DNA of 64,000 nucleotides, taken from contig VTFK01000008.1 of assembly GCA_009617715.1 (NCBI GenBank), forward strand, positions 1,736,001 to 1,800,000, read 5' to 3'. How positions within the stretch are numbered: the first letter of the stretch is position 1; every line of letters starts with the position of its first letter. The DNA comes from Plectrocnemia conspersa (lineage: Eukaryota; Arthropoda; Insecta; Trichoptera; Polycentropodidae). The position numbers and the translations under genes are program-made. The notes beneath the pieces were generated by a model. That model did not search any database, was not told the DNA's origin, and saw nothing but the letters and a program-made list of their open reading frames with translations. Positions 14,901 to 27,239 of this stretch are shown in pieces.

Positions 14901-15390
14901 TAACTTATGTATACGCAACATAGATTAATCGAGAAGAGATTTTCAATACAACCAGGTATTGTTGTTTTAGTATATCAATGTTTATTTATTTATAACAGAA
15001 TCATGAATATAAAACAGGATAAAATACATATAAATAAAGAGGAGTGGAAATCGTTTCAATCGACGTTCAACAATCGATTATCTTTATGAACTATATTCAT
15101 AATTTTTTATAATGAAGCAGTGAATAAAATATTACCTAGTCTTCATGAAACTGTGTGTGCTATATATGTCAAATAAATATATTATTAGAACTTATAGCTT
15201 TAAAAATATTTTCCTTACTCTGATATCCCTCATATATGCTAAAAAAAAAATCATTAGAAATCAACGAGTGATTATATTTTTATAATTTTTAAGCTAGAAT
15301 TTAATATTCAATCCGACCAAAAAAAATATTTGTGTTGGATGCATGTATGCAAATTATATTTTGCAAATTTAATAAGAGTGAAGGTTTGTC

Positions 15391-17183
15391 AGGGTTTCTC
15401 AAACTTTTATTTTATCATTCGTCTCTGACGCAGTTTCTTTGACTACGCAGTTTTGGCACATCGTATTACGTAGTAACTTGTAGACGAAATCGCAGAATTG
15501 GCTACTAACAAGATTTTATCGTGTGCCAGAGCGTCTAAACTGGTGTTAAGCTTCAGAACAGATGACCAAAGGTTGGACGCGCATGGCTTTCATACGAGTT
15601 TTTAATGTTGCGTGATTGATTCGACATTAGCAGCTCGGTAAAAAAAATCGCCATGGCGTCACCGGTTCTACGTACATCTAGATTGGCGCCGGATCATTCG
15701 ATAGTAATTTAATAGTATTTTTTATATGAAACATTCTTCCGGACACCTGCACCAGTAGCAATAGAAAAATCTAATAGGTTTCAGCTTATATAATCATTTA
15801 CTAGAAAATTAAGGCATAGCGCGTAAGTCGCTTAGCTGTGAATAACTTTTATTTTGTCTCAAAGCTCAAGATTGCTGAAATGATATTGTGTGGCAATTGA
15901 CAACAATCAAGTATACTTATAAATCGAGACAAGATTAAAAAAGCAAATATATCATAATCTGTATTACAAATTAATTGCTATAAAATGTATATACTTTAAC
16001 ATGTTATACCGATGGATTACAGATACCGTATTATAAAATTATTTTATAAAATTGTAGGAAATCCTTTTATCTAATCCTTAGCACCATTGTTTCTATCTAA
16101 AATCGATCTAAAATATTATTAAAAGGTAGTAGACAATAATAGGCATTACTTGACATTTATGAATTGAAAATGTCATGTTCTAATTGATTTATACCACTAA
16201 TTATTTGTATGAATATATCTTAAAATTATCAATATATGATGAATCATGCCATATATGTTATACTTCTATGAAGGTGTTAAAGACCATGAACTAAAGCCAA
16301 ATACATATGTTTATTGGCTGTGTCACGTTTAATATAACGTGCGTACTTCAGTAAATATTATTGAAAAATAAAGGAGATATATCCCTTTAGTCTAAATATA
16401 GCAGGAAATGTTTTTTATACATTATTCTTATAAAAATAAATAAGTTATGAATAGACTCAAGAATACAGATTGAACCTCACTATACAATGGAATATTAAAA
16501 AATAATGGATACCATAATAGACTTAAATTTTACATTAGGTTTACCTAAATATTAAAGACATATCTGAGCGCACAACTTTAAAACATATTTGAACAAAATA
16601 AATCAAGATACAAGATCTCACACCCAATATCCTTAATTCAAAGGAAGATATTGATTGACTTTTTGGGGGTCAATCTATTTTTAAGGATTTTTTTTAAGTT
16701 TGTTTAAGCATATGCGATATTTTAAATGTGCTACGTCAATACATTTAGTAGAATTTTGAAAACATATTTACGACCTAGTTCAATTTTAATCACCACGTTA
16801 TTAACCCATGATAAAACCTAGGACAACCTAAGCTAAGATTATCAATCGGAATTTTATTTATAATTATAATATATACAATAGTTTATCTGGATTTTGAACC
16901 TTTTATTCTTTAAAATGTTTAACAACGACTAGAACCTTACCTTACATTTCAACAACAATTTTTTCCACTGAATTTAAAAAAAAATGTTGATACATATGTT
17001 TATTTACGTGATAATATTTCAAGTGAATAAATAATGAGGAAAACTGTGAATGAATAGCTATATATGAATGTATTGTATATACATACATATGTACATACAT
17101 ATGTGCGCAGAATAATTCGAGCAAAAATATTCATAAGAACTGATCTACGCTAATAGTGCGTCGTTTGTCTATTGTTTACATGA
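15391..17183. other. Intronic/intergenic stretch starting with a hAT-like terminus
   Basis: The bases CAGGGTTTCTCAAACTTTT at 15391 resemble hAT terminal inverted repeats, and the following 300 bases are less A/T-rich. No partner terminus was found. The rest to 17183 is A/T-rich with nothing recognised. Confidence 0.3.
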
Positions 17184-17631
17184 GTGTGTGTCAATAAACA
17201 CTCTCATACTCACTTACTAACAATAGTATTTTATAAACACGACGCAATACAATCTGTGCACGTTATCATCACTGGTACAGTGTCGGGGAGGCGCCGGGGA
17301 CGAAAACCGGTCGCACAGCCACTGAGAACCATTTTCAAGAAACGAGATTTTGTACATCGCAAAAAAAGTCATTATAATATAAAAAAAATACTTGTTGAAC
17401 CGAAAACTAATACAAAAAATCCATAAAGGCCCTTACCAATTACCACCACTCATACCACACGTATAAAAACAAACAAAATATGTCTATTTGAGTTATGGTT
17501 AAAGGCCTACATCACTCATGGCCACAAGAGGAAATAAATTATTTGAACAAAGAGGATTCAAAATTCAAAAGAATGATCCAAAACTATCATAGAAGGAGAA
17601 GTTTATTCTGACATTTAATTACACTGAAAAT

Positions 17632-17823
17632 GTGGAAAGCATTTACAAAATAACAGTCAACTGTACTCAACCGAAGAAAAGACGATCAACCTGCACCAAC
17701 TGTAAAGGAAATCACCCTGCAAGCAATCACGGTTGTCAATTTGAAAAAATAATTACAAGCAATACGCAACAAGCAAAACAAAAACACATCAGAATTTGTT
17801 CCCGAAACTCCGAAAAGGTTTGA
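17632..17823 (+). pseudogene. LINE ORF1 (gag-like) remnant with CCHC knuckle
   Basis: The peptide contains PKKRRSTCTNCKGNHPASNH followed by GC, that is a C-x2-C-x4-H-x6-C zinc knuckle as in the ORF1 products of jockey-clade elements, where it packages element RNA. The upstream part of ORF1 is present only as broken frames (about 17255..17630). Confidence 0.7.
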
Positions 17824-18046
17824 ACAACAAAACAGAAACCAAAATACAGAAAAAGTGGTCGTAGAACCACTTGCATCAACTATACTTCAGCAGATGAACT
17901 ATGCAAACGTAATAAAACAAAAAAACACCCGTAGCAAATCAAATGGAAAACATGTTTAAAAAAATCATGAACAAACCAATATAGCAACATGGACCAGCGA
18001 TTGGAGAAAATCTAAAACCGTCCCCCTTCAGGGGGAAAACTCAGTC

Positions 18047-18316
18047 ATGAATAATCTAACAATATTGACTTGGAATACCAATGGACTCATGCACAAACGC
18101 AATGAACTTCAGACAGTCTTGGCAATAAACAATATAGATTTATGTCCTATATCTGAAACACATGCCATACATCACATAAGTAACCGTGCAAAGTTTGGAA
18201 TTAGTATCCTAATAAAACAAAATATTTATTATCAGGAAGATATTAAATGTCAAACAGAACATGACAGGATACCCCATTACAATAATTGCAAGCATATATT
18301 GCCCTTCCAAGTATAA
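18047..18316 (+). pseudogene. LINE ORF2 remnant, AP-like endonuclease N-terminus
   Basis: The frame opens NNLTILTWNTNGLMHKRNEL and continues LAINNIDLCPISETHAI. This matches the start of jockey endonucleases (WNANGL...EL...DI-LISETH) that nick the target DNA. The catalytic Asn of WNxNG and the Glu of SETH are both visible. The frame decays after about residue 55 and the second half of the endonuclease is scrambled or deleted. Confidence 0.8.
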
Positions 18317-18589
18317 GCTAGAAAAACGTGAGTATTTTAAAATAATAAAATAACTTGGAAACCGTTTTATACCCGGAGGAGGAGGAGATTTCAATGCGAA
18401 ACATACCTACTGAGGGTCAAGGCTGATCACTAACAAAGACACGGAACTCCTTAAAGCTATTTGTATAAATGACTATGAGGTCCTTTCAACAGGCAAATCT
18501 ACATACTGGCCAACGAATCCCAACAAAAAACTTCTTCATTATCAAAAACATATCAATCAGTAATCATATGTACCAAAACTGTGGAAGAT

Positions 18590-19125
18590 TGCAGAAGTAA
18601 TCATGATTCCTAAGCCAAAAAAACCGCTGAATGTACTCACATCGCACAGGCCAATATCACTGCTGCCAGTGCTCCCAAAATTGTTCGAAAAACCTATTCT
18701 CAAAAGATTAACACCCATAATAGAAGAAAGAAAGTTAATACCCAACCATCAATTTGGATTTAGACAAAACCATTCAACAACTAATCAAGTCCACAAAATA
18801 ACCCGTGATATAGAACAAGCACTAGAAGAAAAAAATCAGTTCGGCTATCTTTCTCAACGTCTCCCAAGCATTCGTCAAGGTCTGGCACGACGTACTAAAC
18901 CACAAAATTCGAAAAACCTTTCCGGCTAATTATGCATGTATATTGAAATCGTGCCTTTAAGATCGCTACTTTCGAATTAAACAAGAAGAAAGCTATTCAG
19001 AAATTAAGAAGATCAACGCTGGTGTACCTCAGGGAAGTTTACTGGGCCCACTTCTCTATACCAATGATCTACCAGAAGTTTCAACCAACACTAACAACAT
19101 TTGCCGATAAATGAAGAATCAAACT
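18590..19125 (+). pseudogene. LINE ORF2 remnant, reverse transcriptase
   Basis: The first block (18603 on) reads MIPKPKKP, then SHRPISLLPVLPKLFEKPIL and NHQFGFRQNHSTTNQ, the fingers/palm signature of jockey-clade RTs. A second block (from 19018) reads AGVPQGSLLGPLLY and then TFADK. Here the catalytic YADD-equivalent is degenerate and followed by a stop. Bases are missing between the blocks, including the first palm motif in intact form. The enzyme cannot be active. Confidence 0.85.
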
Positions 19126-19386
19126 AAATTAGTACAAGTAGATTTAACCAAAAAAAAAGATCATGTACTAACCGGTTTATCTCAACAACATAAATAAAGC
19201 GAACATTAGATGCGCACCTCTGCTGGAAAGAGCATGTAAAGAAAAAATGTGAAAAGCTAAATATTAAATTCAGGATGATGAACTAGCTTATGGGCAGACA
19301 CTCGCCGATGTCTGTCGAAAACAAGCTTCTTCTGTACAAGCAAGTCCTTACGCCGGTGTAGATTTAAGGCATCCAGCTGTAGGGCT

Positions 19387-19575
19387 GTGCCAGTAAAAAC
19401 AATGCCGCGCCCTGGTAGAAACACTGATTTCTACCGTGATCTTGGTATAAAGACTGTAAGCGAAGCAATACAAAAAACAGCAACAGCCCATCAAGCAAGG
19501 CTACAAGGGCATGTCAACGAAAAGGTTGTTCGTCTACTCGACGTTGAAAACCGAACAAGAAGTACAGCCAAATGA
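19387..19575 (+). pseudogene. LINE ORF2 remnant, C-terminal tail
   Basis: The peptide includes NTDFYRDLGIKTVSEAI and HQARLQGHVNEKVVRLLD, the conserved 'yRDLgiptv.eei...h..rL..HpN.....Ll' tail seen after the RT in jockey-clade elements. It ends in a stop at 19575, near the 3' end of the insertion. Confidence 0.75.
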
Positions 19576-19987
19576 ACTAGTTCGGTGATAAGTTTTTGTG
19601 ACCCAAAGAAAAGTATGACACGGATCAACATAATATAATATATCAAAATAGAAAAATATTACTTATTAGCTGCGTTGACAGTTTGATTGTAATAGGAAAA
19701 ATATGTATGTATATGTATGTATGGACATAAAAAGTAAGCTCGCACTCACTGCCGCGAGTTCTATGAATTCGCTGCCATACAATTTCTTCTTAGAAAATAT
19801 ACATGATTTAAAAACGCGTGCAGCACGTGCCGCTGCGTGATACGCAACTATCAGTAACGTGAACTCAAAAAAATAATTAAAGAATACTGTAAATTATAAC
19901 TCAGTAATTAGTTTCAAAATAAGTATTAGAATGTATTTAAGCTGTTGAGTAGGAAAATTTAAAGCTCTGCTTACTAAGCTCTCGCAT

Positions 19988-19996
19988 ATGTAGAGA

Positions 19997-20073
<77 letters not shown>

Positions 20074-20079
20074 GAGAAG

Positions 20080-20116
<37 letters not shown>
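19988..20116. repeat. AT microsatellite with a duplicated 'gtagagaagatat' insert
   Basis: Two TA tracts are each preceded by the same non-TA string (TGTAGAGAAGATAT, at about 19989 and 20070). This points to a tandem duplication of a unit that included the unique string plus part of the TA tract. Confidence 0.95.
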
Positions 20117-20117
<1 letters not shown>

Positions 20118-20129
20118 CTACTAGGAAGG

Positions 20130-20400
20130 TGTATTACCACTGAAATTATATTTTCACTAGTGAAATTATATTTTTACTACCAATTAAAATGTATAAAATA
20201 ATTGATTTACAATTTCATTGCTCACAGAATTGTGACGTCACATAGTTCGACAAACTACTACAATATTTATAGCAAATTAAACCAAACCAAACCTAACCTT
20301 AATAAATTAATCTAATGAAAGTTCAAAAATAAATATTTGGTTAGCTCAAGTTGGGTTTGGTTAATTCGTTTATGTTTGGATCAACCTAAAGCGTTTCTTT
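20130..20400. repeat. Dispersed repeat related to 34480..34740
   Basis: The segment holds 'gtgaaattata' twice, an 'aaaccaaacctaacc' string and further on 'agttgggtttggttaa'. The same pieces (gtgaaattata, aacctaacctaacc, and aaccaaacccaactt in reverse) occur at 34480..34740. I read both as diverged copies of one insect repeat, with no recognisable coding capacity. Confidence 0.45.
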
Positions 20401-21999
20401 CAATTCGTAAAACATATGTATTATAGATATTGGATATAGTATTCAGATCACTAAGTGATTTCGCCTCTAAGGTCGTAAAACGTTGTCATTACAAAATCTT
20501 CTTTATCTACGAAAAGTCCGAGGGGGCTAATGCTGGGGTGTTTCTGGGATATCACGAGGGGGTCGTTTTTAGCCAACAAATCACGAGTTACTAGAGAAGT
20601 GTGATTTAAAGCATTATCGTGATACAAAAACCGACATAGATTTGTCCACAACTCTAAACTTTTTTTTCAGATTGCTATACACAAACGGCGTCAAACCTAA
20701 AGGGTAATACTTTCAATTGATTGTACTACGCAAAAAAAACTGAAAAAACAGATATTTTATATATTGTATAATGAAATCAGTTATATATTTTAGATAATGT
20801 TTATACTTTTTGTGCTACGTTTAAATCTTGTTTTGTTATGAAATATTGAATCCTATCAAATAACTTCTATTTTTAGATTACATTTGGAAATAAATATGTA
20901 TTTTACTAATAATAACTATGTATGAAATTTAGGAGAATCTTGCATATCATGTTTATTATATAAAAAAGGGAACAAAAATTTTCCTTCCTTTTACAAAATA
21001 TATGTTCATGTACATAGGTATTATATAGCACGACCCATATACCTACACGTGTACAATGCGCATTTAATATTAAAGATATGTATCTAGAATAAAAAAATCA
21101 GATAATACACCATAAGATTATAATTTTGGTATGAAACATTTCTTCTTTGCGTACAACAAAAAAATATATATACAAACATGTACATATATTATACACAAAA
21201 TAATACAAGATTCTTGAGATAAAATTTGACCCCATGAGTTACATTTCCTTAAACAAATCAATGCCGAATCCCTTTATTGACCCTTATCAATCCCTATCTA
21301 TTGAATATATTAACACGCACTATTTACAGCTACCATGGAACAAACCAAATCTATATTGTTACATATCAATAGGGTATTAAATAGTTAGTAGTAGGTGTGG
21401 TAATTAGTAAGTAATAAACAGTAGGAGTGGTAATCGAGACAGATCAGATATGGCGAAAACAAAACCATCTTATAAGATAAGCAAAAACCGTACTTGACAC
21501 CTGTCACCTGTTAGATAGTACTTAATTTTTTAAACTGCAAGGTTATTAAAACATGTTTGTAAAAGAAGAATCTACTCATTTACATACTATTCCCTGTATG
21601 TAGAGGAGCTGATTTTTACAAAAAATCCTGGGTTTAATCCAACTGCGTTTTAACTCTTATTTTCTTGCAAATATCATGAATTGACATGCAAAAAAATATA
21701 AATAAGAAGGGTTGTCGCTAAAATCATTAGTTGTGATTAAGCAGTAAATAAAACATACTAATATATAAATAAATAAAAATCAGCTGCCTTACTTTTGTCC
21801 TCGCTGATTAATACGTTTAATCACAAGCACCCCTCGACTGGGCCCTTACTTCAATTATCTGATGTAACATTTAGCTGGCACGCTAAATATTAATTATTCA
21901 AAAAAGTAAAAATCTTCAATTAAGTTAATTAATGCACGCAACAAGTGAAATATTCGTAGGTATATGTCTGTATATATATATATAAATACACCTGCCGTG
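20401..21999. other. Non-coding stretch, nothing recognised
   Basis: A/T-rich. A small imperfect duplication of 'agtagg(t/a)gtggtaat' lies at 21390..21440. No gene signal was seen. Confidence 0.45.
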
Positions 22000-22320
22000 G
22001 TGGCATGCTCAATTTAATTACGCGGCTCATTGATTCCGAAATCGAGAAGGTAACGGTAATTAATGGCCATTAATCACAACAATTACAAGGTGTTGCTTTC
22101 TAGGCACCTTCGGTGTTCGCAGAGCAAAATCTAGAGATCACAATCTAGATTTTCTGATTGCCTCGAGTAACTCTCCGGCATCTCATCTGTTCTTGGAAAC
22201 GAAGCCCGTCTCGGGAAATTTGTCAATGAGGGAAGAGAAGGAACGTTCCTTGGCGTTTAACGGTTTATTAGATTCGTGGAAATGCTTCGTAAAAAACGTA
22301 AACACCCCATCGTAAATATG
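22000..22320. promoter_or_regulatory. Candidate intronic regulatory segment
   Basis: Sequence complexity rises sharply. It contains clustered homeodomain-type TAAT cores (TTAATGGCCATTAAT, a near palindrome at about 22060) and a palindromic GAACGTTCC (about 22241). A minus-strand stretch of about 38 codons is open, including RRASFPRTDEMPESYSRQS, but has no splice or family support. I favour a conserved non-coding element and cannot exclude an exon. Confidence 0.3.
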
Positions 22321-25300
22321 TTCTTGGAATGTATATTACACCACCGGGAAAGCGTGAAAACTGCATAAAGTAAATAATCTTATTCAATAAAACCAGGTAT
22401 TTTTCACTGAGTAGATATATATTTAGCTAATATCGTAGCCGTTTGTAGGAGAATAATACAAAAGTATATAAATTACTAAAGTTTATATTACTCATGGAAA
22501 ATATTATTTATTTTAAAAACATAATGTAAAGTACAAATATTAAAAACATATTAATCAACTGCTATCGTTTTATTGTATTTGATTAAGATACACTGATTTA
22601 AATCCGTATTGAAATAATAATGTTGTATTTTATAAAAATAAACAGAAATTATGAATATACATATACATATACATCTATTACGAAAATATTTAAAATATCC
22701 TAAACATGTTATTTTAACTGACTAAATACACATCAATGTTGAATAGACAAATTAATACTGATTAAAATAAAATTTAGAGATATACAATGAGGATTTATAA
22801 ACTTTTTTTTCAACTACTATTTTGTTAGCATTGGTTTGCTACTCTTTATTATATATTATGTAAAATACCATAATATACATATGAATATTTAACTAAAAAC
22901 ACACTCAGATTCATGCGTAACGAATGAAGTTATTATGAAGAGTTAAATAATAATATTTTTTATTACTGTTTATAATATTTATTAATTTAGTTATGATATA
23001 TACTTGTATAATATGATACAAAATAATAATAAAAAAATATTTATAGAGAAAAAAATATTATAATTGAGATCATAATTTACGATTCTTTATTTCATTAATG
23101 AATCCCGCTATTGTTCACATATGCATATATACGTATGTGTTGTACACGTAGTACATACAAAAAAATACAACAACATACTATCTGTTTTTATAAAATACAA
23201 CATTAAGATAAACAGTTTTAAATTCAAACATGTGCTATGAATAAAATATATTTTGAATAGGAAAATGAATATGAAAACTTCTTATTATTCCATACAACTT
23301 TTATGTATTCCTAATTGATATTTTAACTGATATGTTAATAGTTATGTTCTTAACTAGTGATAGTCAGGTATAAAAAGGCTACATCGCAAGGCCATAGAAA
23401 TCATAACCAGAATCGTGAGGTCGTTACGATTCTAAAATTCACCACGATCGTTTTGGTCGATGATAATTTTAAATCGATAAAAGGTAAATTAAATTAATTT
23501 AACTCATGCATTCTGCAAACTAGGAATCAATAAATTTATTATGTATACATGGAACGTGATGCGTTTTCAAAAGGGAAGACTTGTTTTAATTCTCTATGAT
23601 CAAATTAATCCCTGGAATTAATTAACGGGGCCACAAATAGAGTTAACTTTAATCAAAACCAGTTAATCGCTTTATGAAATTTCTAGGTACTGGATCAATA
23701 TATTCCATCACAGTTTATAATACGAAAATCATCACAGTACATTCTAGTTGTGTACATAACATAATGTTCATACAAATCGACCTTGACCCTGAAAAAACCA
23801 TTCAATTCAAATTGGCACTATTACGTGGGGCAAAATCAAGCCATACACGCTCATAGATAATTTAAAAATTCACATTTATTTAATTGTATTAAGAAATATG
23901 ACTGTAAATGTATAAGATGATACATTACAATACATAAAACAGTACTTATTTCAAACGAACTTTATTGACAAATATTTGTGTAAAGATAATTGAGTGAAAA
24001 AATGTCAACCATTCTAGTACGTCTCACAAACGCGGTAAAAAAGTGGCATACTACTGAAATACTTTTAGAAATATGGATACGTTTATGTAAACATTGAGGC
24101 ATGATGTCATCGGTAAATAACCGATCGTGTGTTTAATGTGTGCGTGCGAGTATTTGTATGTGTAGTTTGATAATATTTGTAAACACCAACTTTGGACTCC
24201 TTCTATTCACGAAACGATAAGCGAGATAAAATTCGACTCATTGGATACCTATAATGAAGTCTACATACTATGTATGTTTGATTCTGAAATATCCTAAGTT
24301 GTGTCTATTCAAATCCCTATTGCTTGAGATAAGAAATGCATGTGTTAATCTGTTTTTTATAGATAAATTTATAGTATCATTATATCAATATTGCGATAAG
24401 CTAATCGATAAGTTTACCTAGAAATATTTTATGAACAATGTTCCACTATTTAGACACTACTATACACAATAAAATATAAACTGAAACATAAAGAATGTCT
24501 ATAACTTTTTTTTTTCTCTTGGTACCTATAAGTAATTTTCTCTTGGTACCTATAAGTGATTTTTTAATTAAAGTAAGCATTGACAATGATTATTTACTGC
24601 TAGAAACTAGAAACTTCAGTCGTGAACTAGTTTTTTACATAACTACTAAACAGGTTTGAGTTGTAATACAGAAAAATGATTTTTACTAAATTATTATTCA
24701 GTTTTAAGGAGCTCTTTAAATAAAAAATAATTACGTGTACTTTTGCTATGACTAAATATTTAAAAACAATTTAAAGTATAGTATATACATACATATGTGT
24801 GTATATAAATTATACAAAAAAATCTATGATATACAGCACTAATTAAGTTAATTTGAAGACGAGGGCTCTTGGTTAAAATTATATATATGATATATTATTC
24901 AATTTTATGTTTTTTTCATAAAACTATCGCTATTGTATATTTGTTTTCATTAGTTTTGTTACTAGAATGGTTGTGTAATTTACGTTATAATGTCGATCAT
25001 ATGATACTTTTGAAATAATGAATATATTTACAGATATGAATAGTAGCAAAAACTAACTACAGGAGTAGTCACTGAAATAACAAAAATTAAAGATAATATA
25101 AAAAAAAACAGTTATTTGTGTAGCTATTTAAAAGACAAATATTTACAGTGTAAAGCCAAACAAAACTGTACTTATTTTCCTAAGTAATTTATTCCTTTGG
25201 AAACTTGCTAGGTACATTACGAACCAATTTTACTATATTTCCTTCTAAAGTATGATTTAATAATAAATTATGATCAATCGTAAAAATGGAATTAAAAACA

Positions 25301-25889
25301 TTTTTATGGAATTTTGTCAGAGCAAACTTGTTAAAGTTTTAATGAGTAGTTAAGTTAATAAATATTAAGGTATATATTAATATAATACTATAAACATTAA
25401 ATTATGTATGATGAATAAATATTATATTTTCCATGGGCACTTATTTTATGTAAATCACGGTAATCTTTCAACATGTTTGATGTACTTTATACATATATGT
25501 ATGTACTTATATATGTAAATATATGAGTTAATAATGATAACTAAAATTTTAAACATAGATTAGATATAATTTATATTTTTAGTAATTTTCAGAATGAATA
25601 ATTTTTTTCTACAATGTTTTAATAAAACTATTGTAAAAACTCCATGATCTATTATTTTACCAACCGCTAAATTTAATTAGAAATATTACACGAACTACCG
25701 GCACTTTTTTTAAATATACACACATTTTAATTGTTTGAATTAAATTTATATATCTTTTAAAGTAAGTCATGATGTGTTTATGGTTGTGTCATCTGATAAC
25801 AGGTGACATTGCCGTAAAAAAGGGGTATTTAATTAAACCCTATGCGACAGTTTTATATCGTATATTTTTAAATGGCAGTAAAACCATAA
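22321..25889. other. A/T-rich non-coding stretch
   Basis: Nothing is recognised apart from a 24-bp tandem duplication at 24513..24560. A TATAAAAAGG string at about 23370 resembles a TATA box but precedes no convincing exon. Confidence 0.45.
24513..24560. repeat. 24-bp tandem duplication
   Basis: The unit 'tttctcttggtacctataag' plus four bases occurs twice head to tail with one difference. Confidence 0.9.
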
Positions 25890-26130
25890 ATTATCAAGTT
25901 CTTGGTCGACCATCCATGACCATGGGCATTTCGTATTAGACAAAAATCGTGATCTAGCGCTGGTCATGGAATCTGGCTAGCCCTTGGTCACGTGTTGGAT
26001 CGGATATGATTGCGCGCAAGGTTAAATGTGCGTGCGCATGCGCAGACGAACCAATCGCTAGCCCAAATCAAAAAGGGCCGCCAGATCGTTACCCAATCTT
26101 CTTCTATTGGACCAATCTAAGCAGTGGTTA
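25890..26130. promoter_or_regulatory. Promoter-like island: E-box, NRF1-type palindrome, CCAAT boxes
   Basis: Within about 130 bases there are CACGTG (25989..25994), the palindrome TGCGCATGCGCA (26033..26044, the NRF1/Ewg-type consensus), CCAAT at 26051 and 26112, and an inverted CCAAT at 26106. CpG density is far above the flanks. No first exon could be assigned on either strand. The nearest candidate exon is on the minus strand at 26894..27073, which lies upstream in that orientation and so does not fit as its target. Confidence 0.4.
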
Positions 26131-26341
26131 AATGTCAAATCATTGATTTCAATGATTTGGTCAAGTTTTTTTTTTGTATTTTTTGTATCCACCTCTTTAG
26201 AAACATGAGCCTGTGAACCTTCAGACTCGATTTGGTCAATCCATCACGTCGTGGATTGTTTCTACAATTTGAACGTACTATCCGATTTCAATTTTAATAG
26301 TTTCTGAATAACTTTTTATGCATATATTATTCAATCTAGAA

Positions 26342-26541
26342 CAGGGTTTCTGAACCTTTTTGTTATATGGATTCCTTTGCCCGTCAGATGAAATTAACGG
26401 ATTAAACCTCAAACACTTGCTCTAACATTAGTTTATTAAAATTAAGATAACAGTTTTTTGTCAAAATCACTAATCGCAAGTCACCTGAAATATATCCACG
26501 AACTCCCAAAGAATCCATAGTCACCAGGTTAAGAACCCCTG
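26342..26541. mobile_element. hAT-type MITE, about 200 bp, with 8-bp target duplication
   Basis: The left end CAGGGTTTCTGAACCT and right end AGGTTAAGAACCCCTG are inverted repeats of the form typical of hAT elements (CAGGG-TTCT-AACCT). The flanking octamers ATCTAGAA (26334..26341) and ATCTATAG (26542..26549) match at 6 of 8 positions, as expected for an old hAT target-site duplication. No transposase frame is present, so it is non-autonomous. Confidence 0.75.
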
Positions 26542-26893
26542 ATCTATAGCATTACAATAATTGACAGATTGGTACTTTTGTTTGCTTAAGTTATTCGAAG
26601 TACTCTTCTTCAAATCACATATCAGAAGCAATGTGTACGTTTTTCCCTCTTAATGTCCTGTAGAAGTTTCAGCCACCTGACAATTTGTTAAAATTTAGAG
26701 GTTATTCTAAGAAACGAAAATAAATATCAACATGTCTTGAAAGTGGGCCACACACCAGAGATCTATAAAATTGCATTATTAATTGGAATAATTGTACGAA
26801 TCAATCATAAGTACTGATAAAAAAAACTACTCGTTTTTGAAAAGGACGCGCGCTAGACAATACATTCTGCGCATAATACTATTGTTCTTTTAC

Positions 26894-27073
26894 CTTTAGG
26901 TTACCAGTCACCGGACTAACCATCTGGACAGTTTCTCTATAGGCATAAACACAATTTAAAGGTTTATCTAAGAAGCGATACAAACATCCATATCTGCGAT
27001 TCGAAACATGATTATAAATTAGACACAGAGAGGAGAGACACCACTGCGGCAAAGACGAGCCAGAAAACTGCAT
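26894..27073 (-). CDS. Candidate first coding exon, unrecognised
   Basis: On the minus strand an ATG at 27073 opens 60 codons ending exactly at a good donor (CTAAAG|GTAAAA), in phase 0. The peptide starts MQFSGSSLPQWCLSSLCLIY, which could be a weak signal sequence, and continues with NRRYGCLYRFLDKPLNCVYA. The sequence is more balanced in composition than its surroundings. I recognise no family, and no following exon was found, so this is a low-confidence prediction. Confidence 0.25.
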
Positions 27074-27239
27074 CGACACGAGAGATATCAGCGGATCTCT
27101 AAGAAAGCATTACAAGAACACATCCACCGAAATCACAGCTGACAATAAAACATACAACTCGACACGTCAGCGAAGATTCTAACTTCCAAGATTCTCCATT
27201 TCATCGCCATCACCTGATAGCGGCATCTATATTTCTCTA

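Larger units (their letters stand above)
17184..19580 (+). mobile_element. Degenerate jockey-clade non-LTR retrotransposon
   Basis: Pieces of both ORFs of a jockey-like LINE occur in the expected order on the plus strand: a gag zinc knuckle (17632..17823), an AP endonuclease N-terminus (18047..18260), the reverse transcriptase palm (18603..18860 and 19018..19125) and the C-terminal tail (19387..19575). Frameshifts, stops and internal deletions separate them, and the whole is only about half the length of an intact element. It is therefore inactive. Nothing upstream of 17184 looks like a promoter. The 3' end near 19580 lacks an obvious long poly(A) tail. Confidence 0.85.

Noticed and set aside
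15391..15700. Complete hAT element starting CAGGGTTTCTCAAAC
   Set aside because: No matching inverted end and no target-site duplication were found.
19937..20140. 67-codon frame over the second TA tract
   Set aside because: Translation of the microsatellite and its duplicated spacer.
22120..22260. FOXO exon suggested by RRASFPRTDEMPESYSRQS on the minus strand
   Set aside because: It resembles an AKT-type site but not the known FOXO sequence around its second or third AKT sites. It stops at both ends without usable splice phase.
23360..23400. TATA box (TATAAAAAGG) suggesting a promoter
   Set aside because: No initiator, exon or open frame follows, and such strings are common at this base composition.
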